Source of the DNA: Sinomonas susongensis
GTDB lineage: Bacteria > Actinomycetota > Actinomycetes > Actinomycetales > Micrococcaceae
Length of the DNA: 64,000 nt
NCBI RefSeq assembly: GCF_005877005.1
Contig: NZ_SSNH01000003.1
Coordinates: 178,782-242,781 of the forward strand
Direction of reading: 5' to 3'
Shown piece by piece: positions 37,663-46,567 of the stretch. The position numbers and the translations under genes are program-made. Under the pieces are notes generated by a model. The model did not search any database and had not been told where the DNA came from. It was given only the letters and a program-made list of their open reading frames with translations. Every line of letters begins with the position of its first letter. Within the stretch, counting starts at the first letter, position 1.

Positions 37663-38496
37663 ATGGCCCTTGGTGGCAACCCCGTCTTCCGGGGCAAGAA
37701 CTTCAGAACCGCGGTCGCGGCGCCTCCCGCCGGACCGTCCAGCTACGGCCCGCCCATGACAGCAGAGCAGCTCGACGAGCTGTACAGGGCGCCGTCGGCC
37801 GGCCCGGCGGAGACGGGTCGCCTCACCTACGACGACGTCATCGTCAAGACCCTCGTATGCCTCGGCGCCGTCGTGGTCGGGGCGGCCGTGACACTCGCGG
37901 TCCCGCCCGCCGTCGCCCTCGGCCTCATGCTCGTGGGCGCGCTCGGCGGATTCGTCCTCGGCCTCGTCAATACCTTCAAGCGCGAGCCCTCTCCGGCGCT
38001 CGTCCTCGCCTACGCGGGTCTTGAGGGACTGTTCCTCGGCGGCCTGACCCTCTTGCTCGACCGCGTCGCCCCGGGGATCGGGCTTCAGGCCGTGCTCGGA
38101 ACGTTCGCCGTCGCGGGCACCACCCTGTTCCTGTACCGGAGCGGCAAGGTCCGGGCAACGCCCCGGCTCGCGAAGTTCTTCCTCATCGCGGTCGTCGGCT
38201 ACCTCGCGTTCAGCGTCGTGAACCTGTTCCTGATGCTGTTCGGCGTCGTCCAGAATCCATGGGGCCTCCGGGGCATCACGGTGTTCGGCATCCCGCTCGG
38301 CGTGGCCATCGGGCTCCTCGCCGTGGTCCTGGCCGCGATCTCGCTCATCTTCGATTTCAGCAGCATCGAGCAGGCGGTCAAGGCGGGTGCTCCCCGACGG
38401 GTCGCGTGGACGGCTGCGTTCGGCCTCACCGTGACGCTCGTGTGGCTGTACACGGAGATCCTGCGGGTGCTTGCGATCGTCAACAGCAACGATTAA
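37663..38496 (+). CDS. Bax inhibitor-1 / YccA-like membrane protein
   Basis: A 277-residue membrane protein with seven hydrophobic segments after a 65-residue hydrophilic N-terminus, matching the actinobacterial Bax inhibitor-1-like (DUF4870-unrelated, PF12811) proteins. Motifs: MTAEQLDELYRAP, LAYAGLEGLFLGGLT, FDFSSIEQAVKAGAP. Relatives in other phyla influence calcium leak or FtsH; the role here is not known. ATG 37663 has GAGGAG 7 nt upstream. Confidence 0.87.
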   Translation: MALGGNPVFRGKNFRTAVAAPPAGPSSYGPPMTAEQLDELYRAPSAGPAETGRLTYDDVIVKTLVCLGAVVVGAAVTLAVPPAVALGLMLVGALGGFVLGLVNTFKREPSPALVLAYAGLEGLFLGGLTLLLDRVAPGIGLQAVLGTFAVAGTTLFLYRSGKVRATPRLAKFFLIAVVGYLAFSVVNLFLMLFGVVQNPWGLRGITVFGIPLGVAIGLLAVVLAAISLIFDFSSIEQAVKAGAPRRVAWTAAFGLTVTLVWLYTEILRVLAIVNSND

Positions 38497-38525
38497 CAGA
38501 AGCGACCTAGCTGGGCCGCTGGCCA

Positions 38526-38565
38526 AAGAGGCGGCCCGCAGGAACGAGTCCTGCGGCCGCCTCTT
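38526..38565. terminator. Bidirectional intrinsic terminator
   Basis: A 17-bp stem with one bulged C (38526-38543 with 38549-38565), loop ACGAG, ending CTCTTCTGTCG. It separates the convergent Bax inhibitor-like gene and galK. Confidence 0.88.
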
Positions 38566-38579
38566 CTGTCGCCGGGCTT

Positions 38580-39737
38580 CTAGGCGAGCCGCCGCGCGCC
38601 GTCGGCCGGCGTCACGGTGAAGAGCCGCGGTGAACGGAAGCCGCGCTCGGCGAAGGCGGCGAGGACGGCGCTGCGCACCCGGTCCTCCTCAGCCAGGGGA
38701 ACGAGCGCGACGGCGGACCCGCCGAAGCCCCCGCCCGTCATGCGTGCGCCGATAGCGCCCGCTGCGCGGCTTGCCTCGACGGCCGTGTCAAGCTCGTCGC
38801 AGGAGATCTCGAAGTCGTCGCGCATCGAGGCATGGCTCGCGTCGAGGAAGGAAGCAATCGCCCCGGGGCCAGACTCCCGGAGGGCGGCGACGGTGTCGAG
38901 CACGCGCTGGTCCTCGGTCACGACGTGCCGCACACGACGGAACGTCATCTCGTCCATGAGCCCGCGGGCCTCGTCGAGCTCCTCGACGGAGACATCGCGG
39001 AGGGCCTTGACGCCGAGCACCTCGGCGCCGAGCTCGCAGGCCTCCCGGCGGCTCGCGTAGCCGCCGTCCGCATGGGAGTGCGCCACACGAGTATCGATCA
39101 CGAGGGTCACGAGCCCGGCCGAGGCGGCATCGAAGGGGACCAGCTCCGCGCTCTGGTCCCGGCAGTCCAGGAACACCGCGTGGCCCGAGCGGCCGCGCAG
39201 CGACGCCGACTGGTCCATGATCCCGGTCGGTGCGCCGACGAACGCGTTTTCGGCCCTCTGGGTCGCGAGCACGAGCTGCTGCGCGTCGAGGCGGGCAGCC
39301 GTGAGGTCATTGAGGGCCGTAGCGACAGCGCATTCGATCGCGTGGGAGGACGAGAGCCCTGCCCCAAGCGGCACATCCGAGTCGAGGACGAGGTCGAACC
39401 CCGGCACGTCGATCCCGCGCTCCTTGAATGCCCACACGACGCCCGCGGGGTAGACGCTCCAGCCGGAGGCGTGCTCCGGCCGCAGGCCCTGCACGGAGAG
39501 CTGGCTGGTCCCGCTCTCCGCTTCGGCTGTCGAGACGAGGCGCATCGCTCCGTCGTCCCGGACGCGCAGGGCAACGCGTGCGGCGAGGTCGATCGCGAAG
39601 GGGAGGACGAAGCCCTCGTTGTAGTCGGTGTGCTCCCCGATGAGGTTCACGCGCCCCGGAGCCGTCCAGACGCCGTCGGCCTCCCCGCCGAAGGCGTCGC
39701 GGAAGGCGGCCGTCACACGTTCCACGCCCTGGCTCAT
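38580..39737 (-). CDS. galK: Galactokinase
   Basis: A 385-residue GHMP kinase phosphorylating galactose at C1 (Leloir pathway). The galactokinase signature GRVNLIGEHTDYNEGFVLP is at about 27-45, the ATP loop is PLGAGLSSSHAIE, and the third motif is MTGGGFGGSAVALVP. ATG 39737 overlaps the galT stop by 4 nt. It is the last gene of the deoR-galT-galK operon. Confidence 0.96.
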   Translation of the reverse strand: MSQGVERVTAAFRDAFGGEADGVWTAPGRVNLIGEHTDYNEGFVLPFAIDLAARVALRVRDDGAMRLVSTAEAESGTSQLSVQGLRPEHASGWSVYPAGVVWAFKERGIDVPGFDLVLDSDVPLGAGLSSSHAIECAVATALNDLTAARLDAQQLVLATQRAENAFVGAPTGIMDQSASLRGRSGHAVFLDCRDQSAELVPFDAASAGLVTLVIDTRVAHSHADGGYASRREACELGAEVLGVKALRDVSVEELDEARGLMDEMTFRRVRHVVTEDQRVLDTVAALRESGPGAIASFLDASHASMRDDFEISCDELDTAVEASRAAGAIGARMTGGGFGGSAVALVPLAEEDRVRSAVLAAFAERGFRSPRLFTVTPADGARRLA

Positions 39738-40855
39738 CTGCCTGCCTCCGAAACCGCATCCCGAAGCCGGGACGCTACGTCCTCGGCCCGAGTGTCGTTG
39801 ATGAATGCGCCCATGGCGGCCTCCGATCCGGCGAGGTACTTGAGCTTGTCCGCCGCTCGGCGCGGCGAGGTGAGCTGGAGGTGGAACCGCGAGGGGGGTC
39901 CGAGGAGGGGATCCAGCGGTGCCTGGAACCACGCGGCGATGTAGGGGGTCGGTGTCTCGTAGAGAGCGTCGATCCCGCCGAGCAGCCGAAGGTACACGTC
40001 GGTCAGCTCGTCCTTCTCCTCGCCCGTGAGGCCGGCGAAGCTCGCGACGTGGCGGTGGGGCACGAGGTGCACCTCGAGGGGCCAACGTGCGGCGAATGGG
40101 ACGTAGGCGCTGAAGTGCTCGCCTTCGAGGACGAGGCGGGCCCCGTCGGAGCGTTCCCGGTCGAGGAGCGAGCCGAGGAGCGTCTGGGTTCCGTCGGTCG
40201 CGTCGAAGTGCCGCAGGGCGGTCTGGGCGAGCTGGGCGCCTCGCGGTGTGAGGTATGGGTAGGCGTAGATCTGCCCGTGGGGGTGGTGGAGCGTGACGCC
40301 GATCTGCGCGCCGCGGTTCTCGAACGGGAAGACCTGCCGGATCCCGGGGAGGGAGCTGAGCTCCGCGGTGCGGTGCGCCCACGCGTCGACCACGGTCCGC
40401 GCCCGGGCGTAGGGGAGCGAGCCGAAGGATCCCGTGTGCTCGGATGTGAAGGACACGACCTCGCACCGACCGGCGGCGGGGACGGCCTCACCCCAAGGGA
40501 GGGTGGCGGGCAACTCCGCGAGGGCGGGGCCGAGCGACGGGAAGCGGTTCTCGAAGACGACCACGTCGTAGCCGGGGTCGGGGATCTCGGACGCGAACGA
40601 CGGCGTGCTCGGGCACAGCGGGCACGCGTCGGCTGGCGGGAGGTGGGTCCGCGACTGCCGGTGTGCAGCGACCGCTATCCAGTCTCCGCTGAGGGCGTCG
40701 TAGCGGAGCTCGCCCGGCTCGGACCGGGCCGGCAGGCCCCGGGAGTCCGGCACAGGGGTACGTGGAGGAGTCCCGGGATCGTCGAAGTAGATGAGCTCCC
40801 GCCCATCGGCGAGCGTGCTTCGGGTGACGGCGGAGCGGTCGGTGCCTGTGGTCAT
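39734..40855 (-). CDS. galT: Galactose-1-phosphate uridylyltransferase
   Basis: A 373-residue HIT-superfamily enzyme exchanging UMP between UDP-glucose and galactose 1-phosphate. The active-site motif HHPHGQIYAYPY (HxHxQ) is present, with CPLCPS as probable zinc ligands, VVFENRFPSL, and the second-domain histidines in VHLVPHRH. It overlaps both neighbours by 4 nt. Confidence 0.95.
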   Translation of the reverse strand: MTTGTDRSAVTRSTLADGRELIYFDDPGTPPRTPVPDSRGLPARSEPGELRYDALSGDWIAVAAHRQSRTHLPPADACPLCPSTPSFASEIPDPGYDVVVFENRFPSLGPALAELPATLPWGEAVPAAGRCEVVSFTSEHTGSFGSLPYARARTVVDAWAHRTAELSSLPGIRQVFPFENRGAQIGVTLHHPHGQIYAYPYLTPRGAQLAQTALRHFDATDGTQTLLGSLLDRERSDGARLVLEGEHFSAYVPFAARWPLEVHLVPHRHVASFAGLTGEEKDELTDVYLRLLGGIDALYETPTPYIAAWFQAPLDPLLGPPSRFHLQLTSPRRAADKLKYLAGSEAAMGAFINDTRAEDVASRLRDAVSEAGR

Positions 40856-41649
40856 GCGTGGCTCCCGGATGCGTGGCCCACAGCGGTTGCGGGGTCGACG
40901 AGGATGACGTGGGGGATCCGCTCGTCGAGTTCGCGCCGGGCGACGTCGGAGAGCCCGATGTCGGAGATGAGCGTGTCGGCGCGTTCGAGCGGCGCGATCT
41001 GGGCGAGGCTCAGGAGGCCGTACTTCGTGCTGTCCGCCAGGACGACGAGCCGCGCCGCGGCGTCGGCTGCGGCCCTGTTCGTCTCCGCTTCGAGGAGGTT
41101 CGGCGTCGTGAGGCCACCGCGCGGGTGCAGGCCGTGGACGCCCATGAAGCAGAGTTCGACGTGGAGCTGGGCGAGCGAGGCGGTCGCGAGCGGACCCACA
41201 AGGGCCTCGGACGGCGTGCGCTCACCGCCCGTGAGGATCGTGCGGACCGAGTGCCCGAGGGCTTCGGCGACCTTGATCGAGTTCGTAGCCACGGTGAGGT
41301 CCGGGACGGCGGGAAGGAGCTTCGCGAGCGCGAACGTCGTCGTGCCGGCCGTGACGAAGAGCGTCGAGCCTGGCCGGACCAGTGCGACGGCCTCCCGGGC
41401 GATCGCCGACTTGTTGTCCGCGTGATGCCCGAACTTGACCTCGAAGCCCGGCTCTGCGAACGCGAAGTCCACCACCCTGGCGGCACCGCCGTGGACCCGT
41501 CGGGCGAGTCCGAGGTTCTCGAGCTGCTCGATGTCCCGCCGGATCGTCATCTCGGAGACCGAGAGCGAGGCCGCAAGCTCGGCCACCCTGACCGCCTCGC
41601 GCTTCTCGAGTTCCGCCACGATGCGAGCGTGGCGCTCTGCTGCCAGCAC
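40852..41649 (-). CDS. DeoR-family transcriptional regulator of the gal operon
   Basis: A 265-residue repressor. The N-terminal winged helix-turn-helix (about 5-57: RHARIVAELEKREAVRVAELA, LSVSEMTIRRDIEQLE) is typical of DeoR/GlpR. The sugar-phosphate sensor domain (about 75-235) carries TLFVTAGTTTFALAKLL and TLISDIGLS. GTG 41649 follows GGGGGAA. It overlaps galT by 4 nt, so it is the first gene of the operon and probably autoregulated. Inducer likely a galactose-related sugar phosphate (inference). Confidence 0.92.
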   Translation of the reverse strand: MLAAERHARIVAELEKREAVRVAELAASLSVSEMTIRRDIEQLENLGLARRVHGGAARVVDFAFAEPGFEVKFGHHADNKSAIAREAVALVRPGSTLFVTAGTTTFALAKLLPAVPDLTVATNSIKVAEALGHSVRTILTGGERTPSEALVGPLATASLAQLHVELCFMGVHGLHPRGGLTTPNLLEAETNRAAADAAARLVVLADSTKYGLLSLAQIAPLERADTLISDIGLSDVARRELDERIPHVILVDPATAVGHASGSHA

Positions 41650-41710
41650 GGTTCCCCCTGCACTCTTTCAAGCTGCCGGCGGCTGACTCTGTCGGCGAAG
41701 TCACAGCAAC

Positions 41711-41738
41711 TCAACTTTTCTAACAAAACATAACATTT
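41711..41738. promoter_or_regulatory. AT-rich candidate DeoR operator between deoR-galTK and galM
   Basis: An AT-rich island in very GC-rich surroundings, containing TAACAAAACATAACA (41721-41735): two TAACA repeats spaced 10 bp, one helical turn. DeoR-family operators are often such direct repeats. It lies 62 bp upstream of the regulator gene and about 85 bp upstream of galM on the other strand. Confidence 0.45.
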
Positions 41739-41821
41739 CCCGCGGGCGAAGGGAAGAGGCAGCTTCGTTGCGTCTCGCGCTCGCGGAGCGCGAGGGGAAG
41801 TCGGGGCTAACGTGGGGAACC

Positions 41822-42754
41822 ATGAGCGAACTCCGTCCCGCCATCACCCGTCGCACAGCAGCGACCGGACGCCAGTACCGCATTTCACGGGGTGGCAGCG
41901 CCGCCGTCGTCGTCGAACTCGCGGCGGGGCTCCGCTCCTTCGAGGTCGACGGCGTTCAGCTCACCGAAACGTACGCCGACGACCAGATCCCGCCCGGCGC
42001 CGTCGGCATCACCCTGGCGCCCTGGGCCAACCGCGTCGAGGATGGCCGGTGGACCCTGGAGGGGACTGTCCAGCAGCTCGACATCACGGAACCGTCGAAG
42101 AACAACGCGAGCCATGGGCTGCTCCGCAACACGGGCTACGAGCTCCTCGAGCACGAAGGGGATCGGGTGGTCCTCGAGGGGACGGTCTTCCCACAGCACG
42201 GCTATCCGTTTCTGCTTCGGCATCGCGTGGAGTACCGGATCGACGACGACGGCGGGCTGCGCGTGCGCCAGGCCCTCGCCAACGATTCCGAGCGCCCCGC
42301 GCCGTTCGTGCTGGGCGCCCACCCCTACCTGCGGCTCGGCGACGTCGAGACCGGCGAGCTCCTGCTCACGGTGCGCGCCGGACACCGCCTCGTGACGGAC
42401 GCGCGGCTCATCCCGCGCTCGGCCGCTCCGGCGGCGGGGGAGTGGGACCTGTCCTCCCCACGCCGCGTCAGCACCCTCGACCTCGATGCGGCGTATACAG
42501 GCCTCGCCTTCGAGGACGGAGTGGCCCGAGCGACGCTCACGGCGCCGGACGGTCGCTCCGTGTGGCTCTGGCAGGACAATCGCTGCCCCTACACGCACGT
42601 GTTCGTGACGCGTCGTTTCCCGGGCCGCGAGGTGGCCGTCGCCCTCGAGCCCCAGACGGGGCCAGCCAACGCCTTCAACAGCGGGGAGAGCCTCGGCTGG
42701 GTACCTCCCGGCGGGGAGGCAGCCATGGAATGGGGGATCGGGGCCGCGCTCTGA
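41822..42754 (+). CDS. galM: Aldose 1-epimerase
   Basis: A 310-residue mutarotase-fold protein interconverting alpha and beta sugars before GalK. It has APWANRVEDGRWTLEG, NASHGLLRN with a conserved His, and FVLGAHPYLRL; the catalytic Glu is probably in VALEPQTGPANAFNSGE. ATG 41822 follows GGGGAA and, 8 nt upstream, TAACGT. It is divergent from the gal operon and shares its regulatory gap. Confidence 0.92.
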   Translation: MSELRPAITRRTAATGRQYRISRGGSAAVVVELAAGLRSFEVDGVQLTETYADDQIPPGAVGITLAPWANRVEDGRWTLEGTVQQLDITEPSKNNASHGLLRNTGYELLEHEGDRVVLEGTVFPQHGYPFLLRHRVEYRIDDDGGLRVRQALANDSERPAPFVLGAHPYLRLGDVETGELLLTVRAGHRLVTDARLIPRSAAPAAGEWDLSSPRRVSTLDLDAAYTGLAFEDGVARATLTAPDGRSVWLWQDNRCPYTHVFVTRRFPGREVAVALEPQTGPANAFNSGESLGWVPPGGEAAMEWGIGAAL

Positions 42755-42781
42755 GCGCAGGCGAGATGGCAGGATGGGCAG

Positions 42782-43981
42782 ATGGACGCCTCCGACGCAC
42801 CCCGGACCGACGCCCCTGACCGCTCCACGCTTACCCAAGGGCCAGCCACCCACCGCCGTGTGACCGACGCTGACCTGCCCTTCGCCCTGCGCATCGCCGC
42901 CGCGTGGTCGTGGCGGCTCGCGATCATCATCGCGGTCGTGAGCGCCGCGCTGTGGGGCCTCGCGCACCTCAGCTTCCTCGTGATCCCCGTCCTCGTGGCG
43001 GCCCTGCTCGCGGGCCTCCTCGGGCCCGTCGTCGTCTGGCTGCGCCGCGCCCACGTCCCGCGCGGCCTCGCCGTCGCCATCACCGAGCTCGGCTTCATCG
43101 GGGTGGTCGCGGGACTCCTGACACTCGTGGGCCGGCAGATCACGGCCGGCCTCGCCCAGCTGTGGGACCAAGCGCTCGCAGGCCTCGGCGAGGTGCAGAA
43201 GTGGCTCGCCGAGGGCCCGCTCCAGCTCACGGCCGCCCAGCTCCAGACCTACATCGACAACGGCAAGGACCTGCTCCAGAACAACCAGAGCGGCGTGCTC
43301 AATGGGGTCCTGAGCGTCGGAAGCTCCGCCGGCCACATCATCACGGGTGCGCTCATCGCCCTTTTCGTGCTCGTGTTCTTCCTGCTCGAGGGCGAACGCA
43401 TCTGGACGTTCCTCGTCGGGCTCCTGCCGAGGAACGCACGGGCGGCGACCGACGGCGCCGGCCGGGCCGGGTGGGTCTCGCTCGTGAGCTACGTCCGCGT
43501 CCAGGTCCTCGTCGCGGCCGTGGACGCCGTCGGAATCGGTGTGGGGGCCGCGATCCTCGGCGTCCCGCTCGCGCTCCCACTCGGAATCCTCGTCTTCGTC
43601 TCGTCCTTCATCCCTGTGGTCGGTGCCCTCGTGAGCGGCGCGGTCGCCGTCCTGCTCGCACTGGTCGCGAACGGCCTCGTCAACGCCGTCGTCATGCTTG
43701 CTGTCGTCATTGCGGTGCAGCAGCTCGAGAGCCATGTCCTTCAGCCGCTCGTCATGGGGCGGGCCGTCGCCCTCCACCCGGTCGCGGTCGTCCTCAGCGT
43801 CGCCGCGGGCTCTTACCTGGCGGGCATCCCGGGAGCCCTGTTCGCGGTGCCCACCCTTGCCGTCGCAAACTCTGCGGTTCGCTTCATCTCGGCCCGGGCG
43901 TGGGAAACTGATAGGGCGCTGACTCTGCCGGAGGCCCCCTCCGAGAGTCCCCGCGCCGCAGAGACCCCCGAAAGCCCCTAG
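42782..43981 (+). CDS. AI-2E-family (PerM/TqsA-like) membrane transporter
   Basis: A 399-residue membrane protein with about eight hydrophobic segments, a large soluble insert at about 130-185, and the family motifs SFIPVVGALVSGAVA and the long QQLESHVLQPLVMGRAV stretch. The family includes autoinducer-2 exporters and Na/H antiporters, so the substrate cannot be assigned. ATG 42782 lies 27 nt after galM. Confidence 0.9.
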   Translation: MDASDAPRTDAPDRSTLTQGPATHRRVTDADLPFALRIAAAWSWRLAIIIAVVSAALWGLAHLSFLVIPVLVAALLAGLLGPVVVWLRRAHVPRGLAVAITELGFIGVVAGLLTLVGRQITAGLAQLWDQALAGLGEVQKWLAEGPLQLTAAQLQTYIDNGKDLLQNNQSGVLNGVLSVGSSAGHIITGALIALFVLVFFLLEGERIWTFLVGLLPRNARAATDGAGRAGWVSLVSYVRVQVLVAAVDAVGIGVGAAILGVPLALPLGILVFVSSFIPVVGALVSGAVAVLLALVANGLVNAVVMLAVVIAVQQLESHVLQPLVMGRAVALHPVAVVLSVAAGSYLAGIPGALFAVPTLAVANSAVRFISARAWETDRALTLPEAPSESPRAAETPESP

Positions 43982-43992
43982 GAGCCGGACCC

Positions 43993-45246
43993 ATGAATGT
44001 CCTCTCGACCCTCGCTGTGACGCTGGACGATGTCCTTGCCGCACAGGAGCTGCTCGGAGGCATTATTGCGAAGACCCCGATCGAAACGTCGAGGGCGCTT
44101 GGCCAGATGGTCGGGTCCGACGTCTACTTCAAGTGCGAGAACCTCCAGCGGGCGGGCTCCTTCAAGGTGCGCGGCGCGTACGTGCGTATGGCCCGGCTGA
44201 GCGCGGAGGAGCGCCTTCTCGGCGTCGTCGCGGCCTCGGCGGGCAACCACGCGCAGGGCGTGGCCGTCGCGGCAAAGCGCCTGGGCATCAGGGCCCGCAT
44301 CTACATGCCGCTCGGCGTGGCCCTCCCCAAGCTCCAGGCCACGCGGAGCCACGGAGCGGAAGTCGTCCTCCACGGCCACAACGTCGACGAGGCGCTCGCC
44401 GAGGCGAAGCGCTACGCCGAGGAGACGGGGGCCGTGTTCGTCCACCCGTTCGACAACGCCGACGTCGTCGCAGGGCAGGGCACCGTGGGGCTCGAGATCC
44501 TCGAGCAGATTCCCGACGTCGACACGATCCTCATGGGCGTTGGCGGCGGCGGCCTGCTCGCCGGCGTGGCCGTCGCAGTCAAGGCCCGGGCGGCGCAGCT
44601 GGGCCGGGACATCCGCGTGATCGGCGTGCAGGCGGAGAACGCGGCAGCGTACCCGCCGTCGCTCGCCGCCGACGCCGTCGTGCCGCTCCAGAAGGTCGCC
44701 ACGATGGCGGACGGCATCGCGGTCGGGCTGCCTGGCCAGATCCCGTTCAGCATCATCCGCGAACTCGTCGACGACGTGGTGACCGTGAGCGAGGACTCGC
44801 TGGCCCGCGCGCTCATCTTCCTCCTCGAGAGGGCCAAGCTCGTGGTCGAGCCGGCAGGCGCCGTCGGCGTCGCCGCGCTCATGGACGGCAAGCTCGCCGA
44901 GCTCGGCATCGACGCCAAGAAGACCGCAGTCATCCTCTCGGGCGGCAACATCGACCCGATGCTCATGCTCAAGGTGATCCAGCGCGGCCTCTCCGCCGCC
45001 GGCCGGTTCCTGACGGTGCGCATGATGCTCGACGACCGCCCTGGTTCGCTCGCCACCATCTCGCGGATCATCGCGGAGAACGACGCGAACGTCACGGGCG
45101 TCGACCACACCCGCGTGGGTGGGTCGATCGCCATGGGCGACGTCGCCATCACCATCGACATGGAGACGAAGGGCCACCAGCACTCGGACCAGGTCCTCGA
45201 GGCGCTGCGCGCGGAGGGCTTCCAGCCGGTCGTCATCCACGTCTGA
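43993..45246 (+). CDS. ilvA: Threonine ammonia-lyase
   Basis: A 417-residue PLP enzyme making 2-oxobutanoate from threonine, the first step to isoleucine. PLP lysine is in ENLQRAGSFKVRGAYVRM; the phosphate loop is GVGGGGLLAGV. A single C-terminal ACT-type regulatory domain spans about 335-415 (RMMLDDRPGSLATISRIIAE). The 417-residue, one-ACT layout matches the actinobacterial and TdcB-like type rather than the two-domain E. coli IlvA. AGGAG lies 8 nt before ATG. Confidence 0.94.
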   Translation: MNVLSTLAVTLDDVLAAQELLGGIIAKTPIETSRALGQMVGSDVYFKCENLQRAGSFKVRGAYVRMARLSAEERLLGVVAASAGNHAQGVAVAAKRLGIRARIYMPLGVALPKLQATRSHGAEVVLHGHNVDEALAEAKRYAEETGAVFVHPFDNADVVAGQGTVGLEILEQIPDVDTILMGVGGGGLLAGVAVAVKARAAQLGRDIRVIGVQAENAAAYPPSLAADAVVPLQKVATMADGIAVGLPGQIPFSIIRELVDDVVTVSEDSLARALIFLLERAKLVVEPAGAVGVAALMDGKLAELGIDAKKTAVILSGGNIDPMLMLKVIQRGLSAAGRFLTVRMMLDDRPGSLATISRIIAENDANVTGVDHTRVGGSIAMGDVAITIDMETKGHQHSDQVLEALRAEGFQPVVIHV

Positions 45247-45289
45247 CAACCGCCGGCGGCACACGGACCAACAGGGGCAGCCGGACGCA

Positions 45290-45336
45290 GACGACGGCGG
45301 CGCCGCACCCATCGATGGGTCGGCGCCGCCGTCGTC
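45290..45336. terminator. Bidirectional intrinsic terminator
   Basis: A 22-bp stem with one bulged C (45290-45312 with 45315-45336) closing on ATCGAT, followed by GTTCTCCC, between convergent ilvA and greA. Confidence 0.88.
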
Positions 45337-45385
45337 GTTCTCCCTGGTGTTGCCGCCCGCGATGCCGTCGGGACGACGCTTGGAG

Positions 45386-45877
45386 TCAGCCCGCGTACGG
45401 GGTGGCCGAGATGATCTCGACCTTGATCTCCTTGCCGTTCGGCGCGGTGTAGGAGAGCTTCTCGCCCTGCCTGTGCCCGATGATCGCCGCGCCGAGCGGG
45501 GACTTCTCGCTGAAGACGTCGATCTCCGCGTCGCCCGCGATCTCACGCGAACCGAGCAGGAAGCGTTCCTCCTCGCCCGCGATCTTGGCCACGACGAGCA
45601 TGCCCGGTTCGACGACGCCGTCGTCAGCGGGCTTCTCGCCTACCTGCGCGTTGCGGAGGAGCTCCTGCAGCTGGCGGATGCGGGCCTCGATCTTGCCCTG
45701 CTCCTCCTTGGCCGCGTGGTAGCCGCCGTTCTCCTTGAGGTCGCCCTCCTGGCGGGCCGCCTCGATCCTCTCGACGATCTCGTGACGGCCGGCACCTGAG
45801 AGGTGGTCAAGCTCGGCCTTCAGGCGGTCGTACGCCTCCTGCGTGAGCCATGCGCCGCCATGGTGGGTGGTGGTCAT
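45386..45877 (-). CDS. greA: Transcription elongation factor GreA
   Basis: A 163-residue factor that rescues backtracked RNA polymerase by stimulating transcript cleavage. The N-terminal coiled coil (LTQEAYDRLKAELDHL to GKIEARIRQLQELL) with the acidic tip ENGGYHAAKEEQG and the C-terminal FKBP-like domain ending in SPLGAAIIGHRQGE are intact. ATG 45877 has GGAGGAGAC upstream. A promoter is predicted at 46008-46036. Confidence 0.96.
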   Translation of the reverse strand: MTTTHHGGAWLTQEAYDRLKAELDHLSGAGRHEIVERIEAARQEGDLKENGGYHAAKEEQGKIEARIRQLQELLRNAQVGEKPADDGVVEPGMLVVAKIAGEEERFLLGSREIAGDAEIDVFSEKSPLGAAIIGHRQGEKLSYTAPNGKEIKVEIISATPYAG

Positions 45878-46007
45878 CTCGTCTCCTCCATCAATCCGTG
45901 CACATCCCTGCACGGCCTTCCATGCAAAGACCCCGCCGGAGCGCTGCCGCGGCGCCGGGTGGAGACCCGGTCCGCCTGCTGCACCGACGGGGCATTGGTA
46001 TCACTCC

Positions 46008-46036
46008 ATTGTAGTGACCGAGCCAGACGATCCCAA
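46008..46036 (-). promoter_or_regulatory. Predicted greA promoter
   Basis: Minus-strand TTGGGA (46031-46036) and TACAAT (46008-46013) with a 17-nt spacer, giving a leader of about 125 nt before the greA ATG. Confidence 0.55.
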
Positions 46037-46093
46037 GCTGGGAATGAGGCGCGTGTCACACTCCCCGAGGCTGCCGCTGGTCCTGTGGGCCGG

Positions 46094-46549
46094 TCAGGTG
46101 CCGGCGATCCAGCAGGAATCGACCGAGACGGAGACGGCCTTGACCTGGGTGCGGAGCGCCACGTGCGCCTGCTGCGTCACCTCACCGGAGGCGCCCTGAA
46201 CGGGCCCGAATTCCAGCTGCTTCCAGCCGACGACGCCGAACGAGCTGTCGAGCGCCTTCACCGTGCAGTAGGCCGTCTGGGAGGCTTCCTTCGTCACCTG
46301 GATGTCCTCGGTGGCGTGCCAGGCGTCCGGCGTCGTGAAGTTGACGTCCTTGAAGGAGACGGTCTGGCTGTTTCCGCTCCACGCGAACACCGCGACACCG
46401 ATGATGACGACGACGAGCGCGATGGCGGACAGGATCAGCCCCGCGCGCTTGGACAGCCTGTGCCGGGGGGCGCCGTAGCGGTCGCCGTACCGAGCGCTCC
46501 CGCCGGGGGCGTGTCGCGAGTCGGCTGCTGCTCCGGGGCTTTGGGTCAC
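46094..46549 (-). CDS. DUF4307 membrane protein
   Basis: A 151-residue protein: about 35 hydrophilic residues, one membrane helix (AGLILSAIALVVVIIGVAVFA), then an extracytoplasmic beta-rich domain of about 90 residues with two Cys (TAYCTVKAL, SCWIAGT). It matches actinobacterial DUF4307, function unknown. GTG 46549 lies 6 nt from TAGAAT (46556-46561, minus), a leaderless arrangement sharing its -10 with mca on the other strand. Confidence 0.85.
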   Translation of the reverse strand: MTQSPGAAADSRHAPGGSARYGDRYGAPRHRLSKRAGLILSAIALVVVIIGVAVFAWSGNSQTVSFKDVNFTTPDAWHATEDIQVTKEASQTAYCTVKALDSSFGVVGWKQLEFGPVQGASGEVTQQAHVALRTQVKAVSVSVDSCWIAGT

Positions 46550-46554
46550 CCCAC

Positions 46555-46561
46555 TATTCTA
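46555..46561. promoter_or_regulatory. Overlapping divergent -10 elements for DUF4307 and mca
   Basis: TATTCT on the plus strand (46555-46560) and TAGAAT on the minus strand (46556-46561) overlap by 5 bp. Each lies 6-7 nt from its own GTG start, so both transcripts would be leaderless and the two promoters would compete for polymerase. Confidence 0.6.
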
Positions 46562-46567
46562 GGAGAC

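Noticed and set aside
41885-44044. Minus-strand ORF of 719 codons opposite galM and the AI-2E gene
   Set aside because: Covers two real genes; acidic/His-rich shadow translation.
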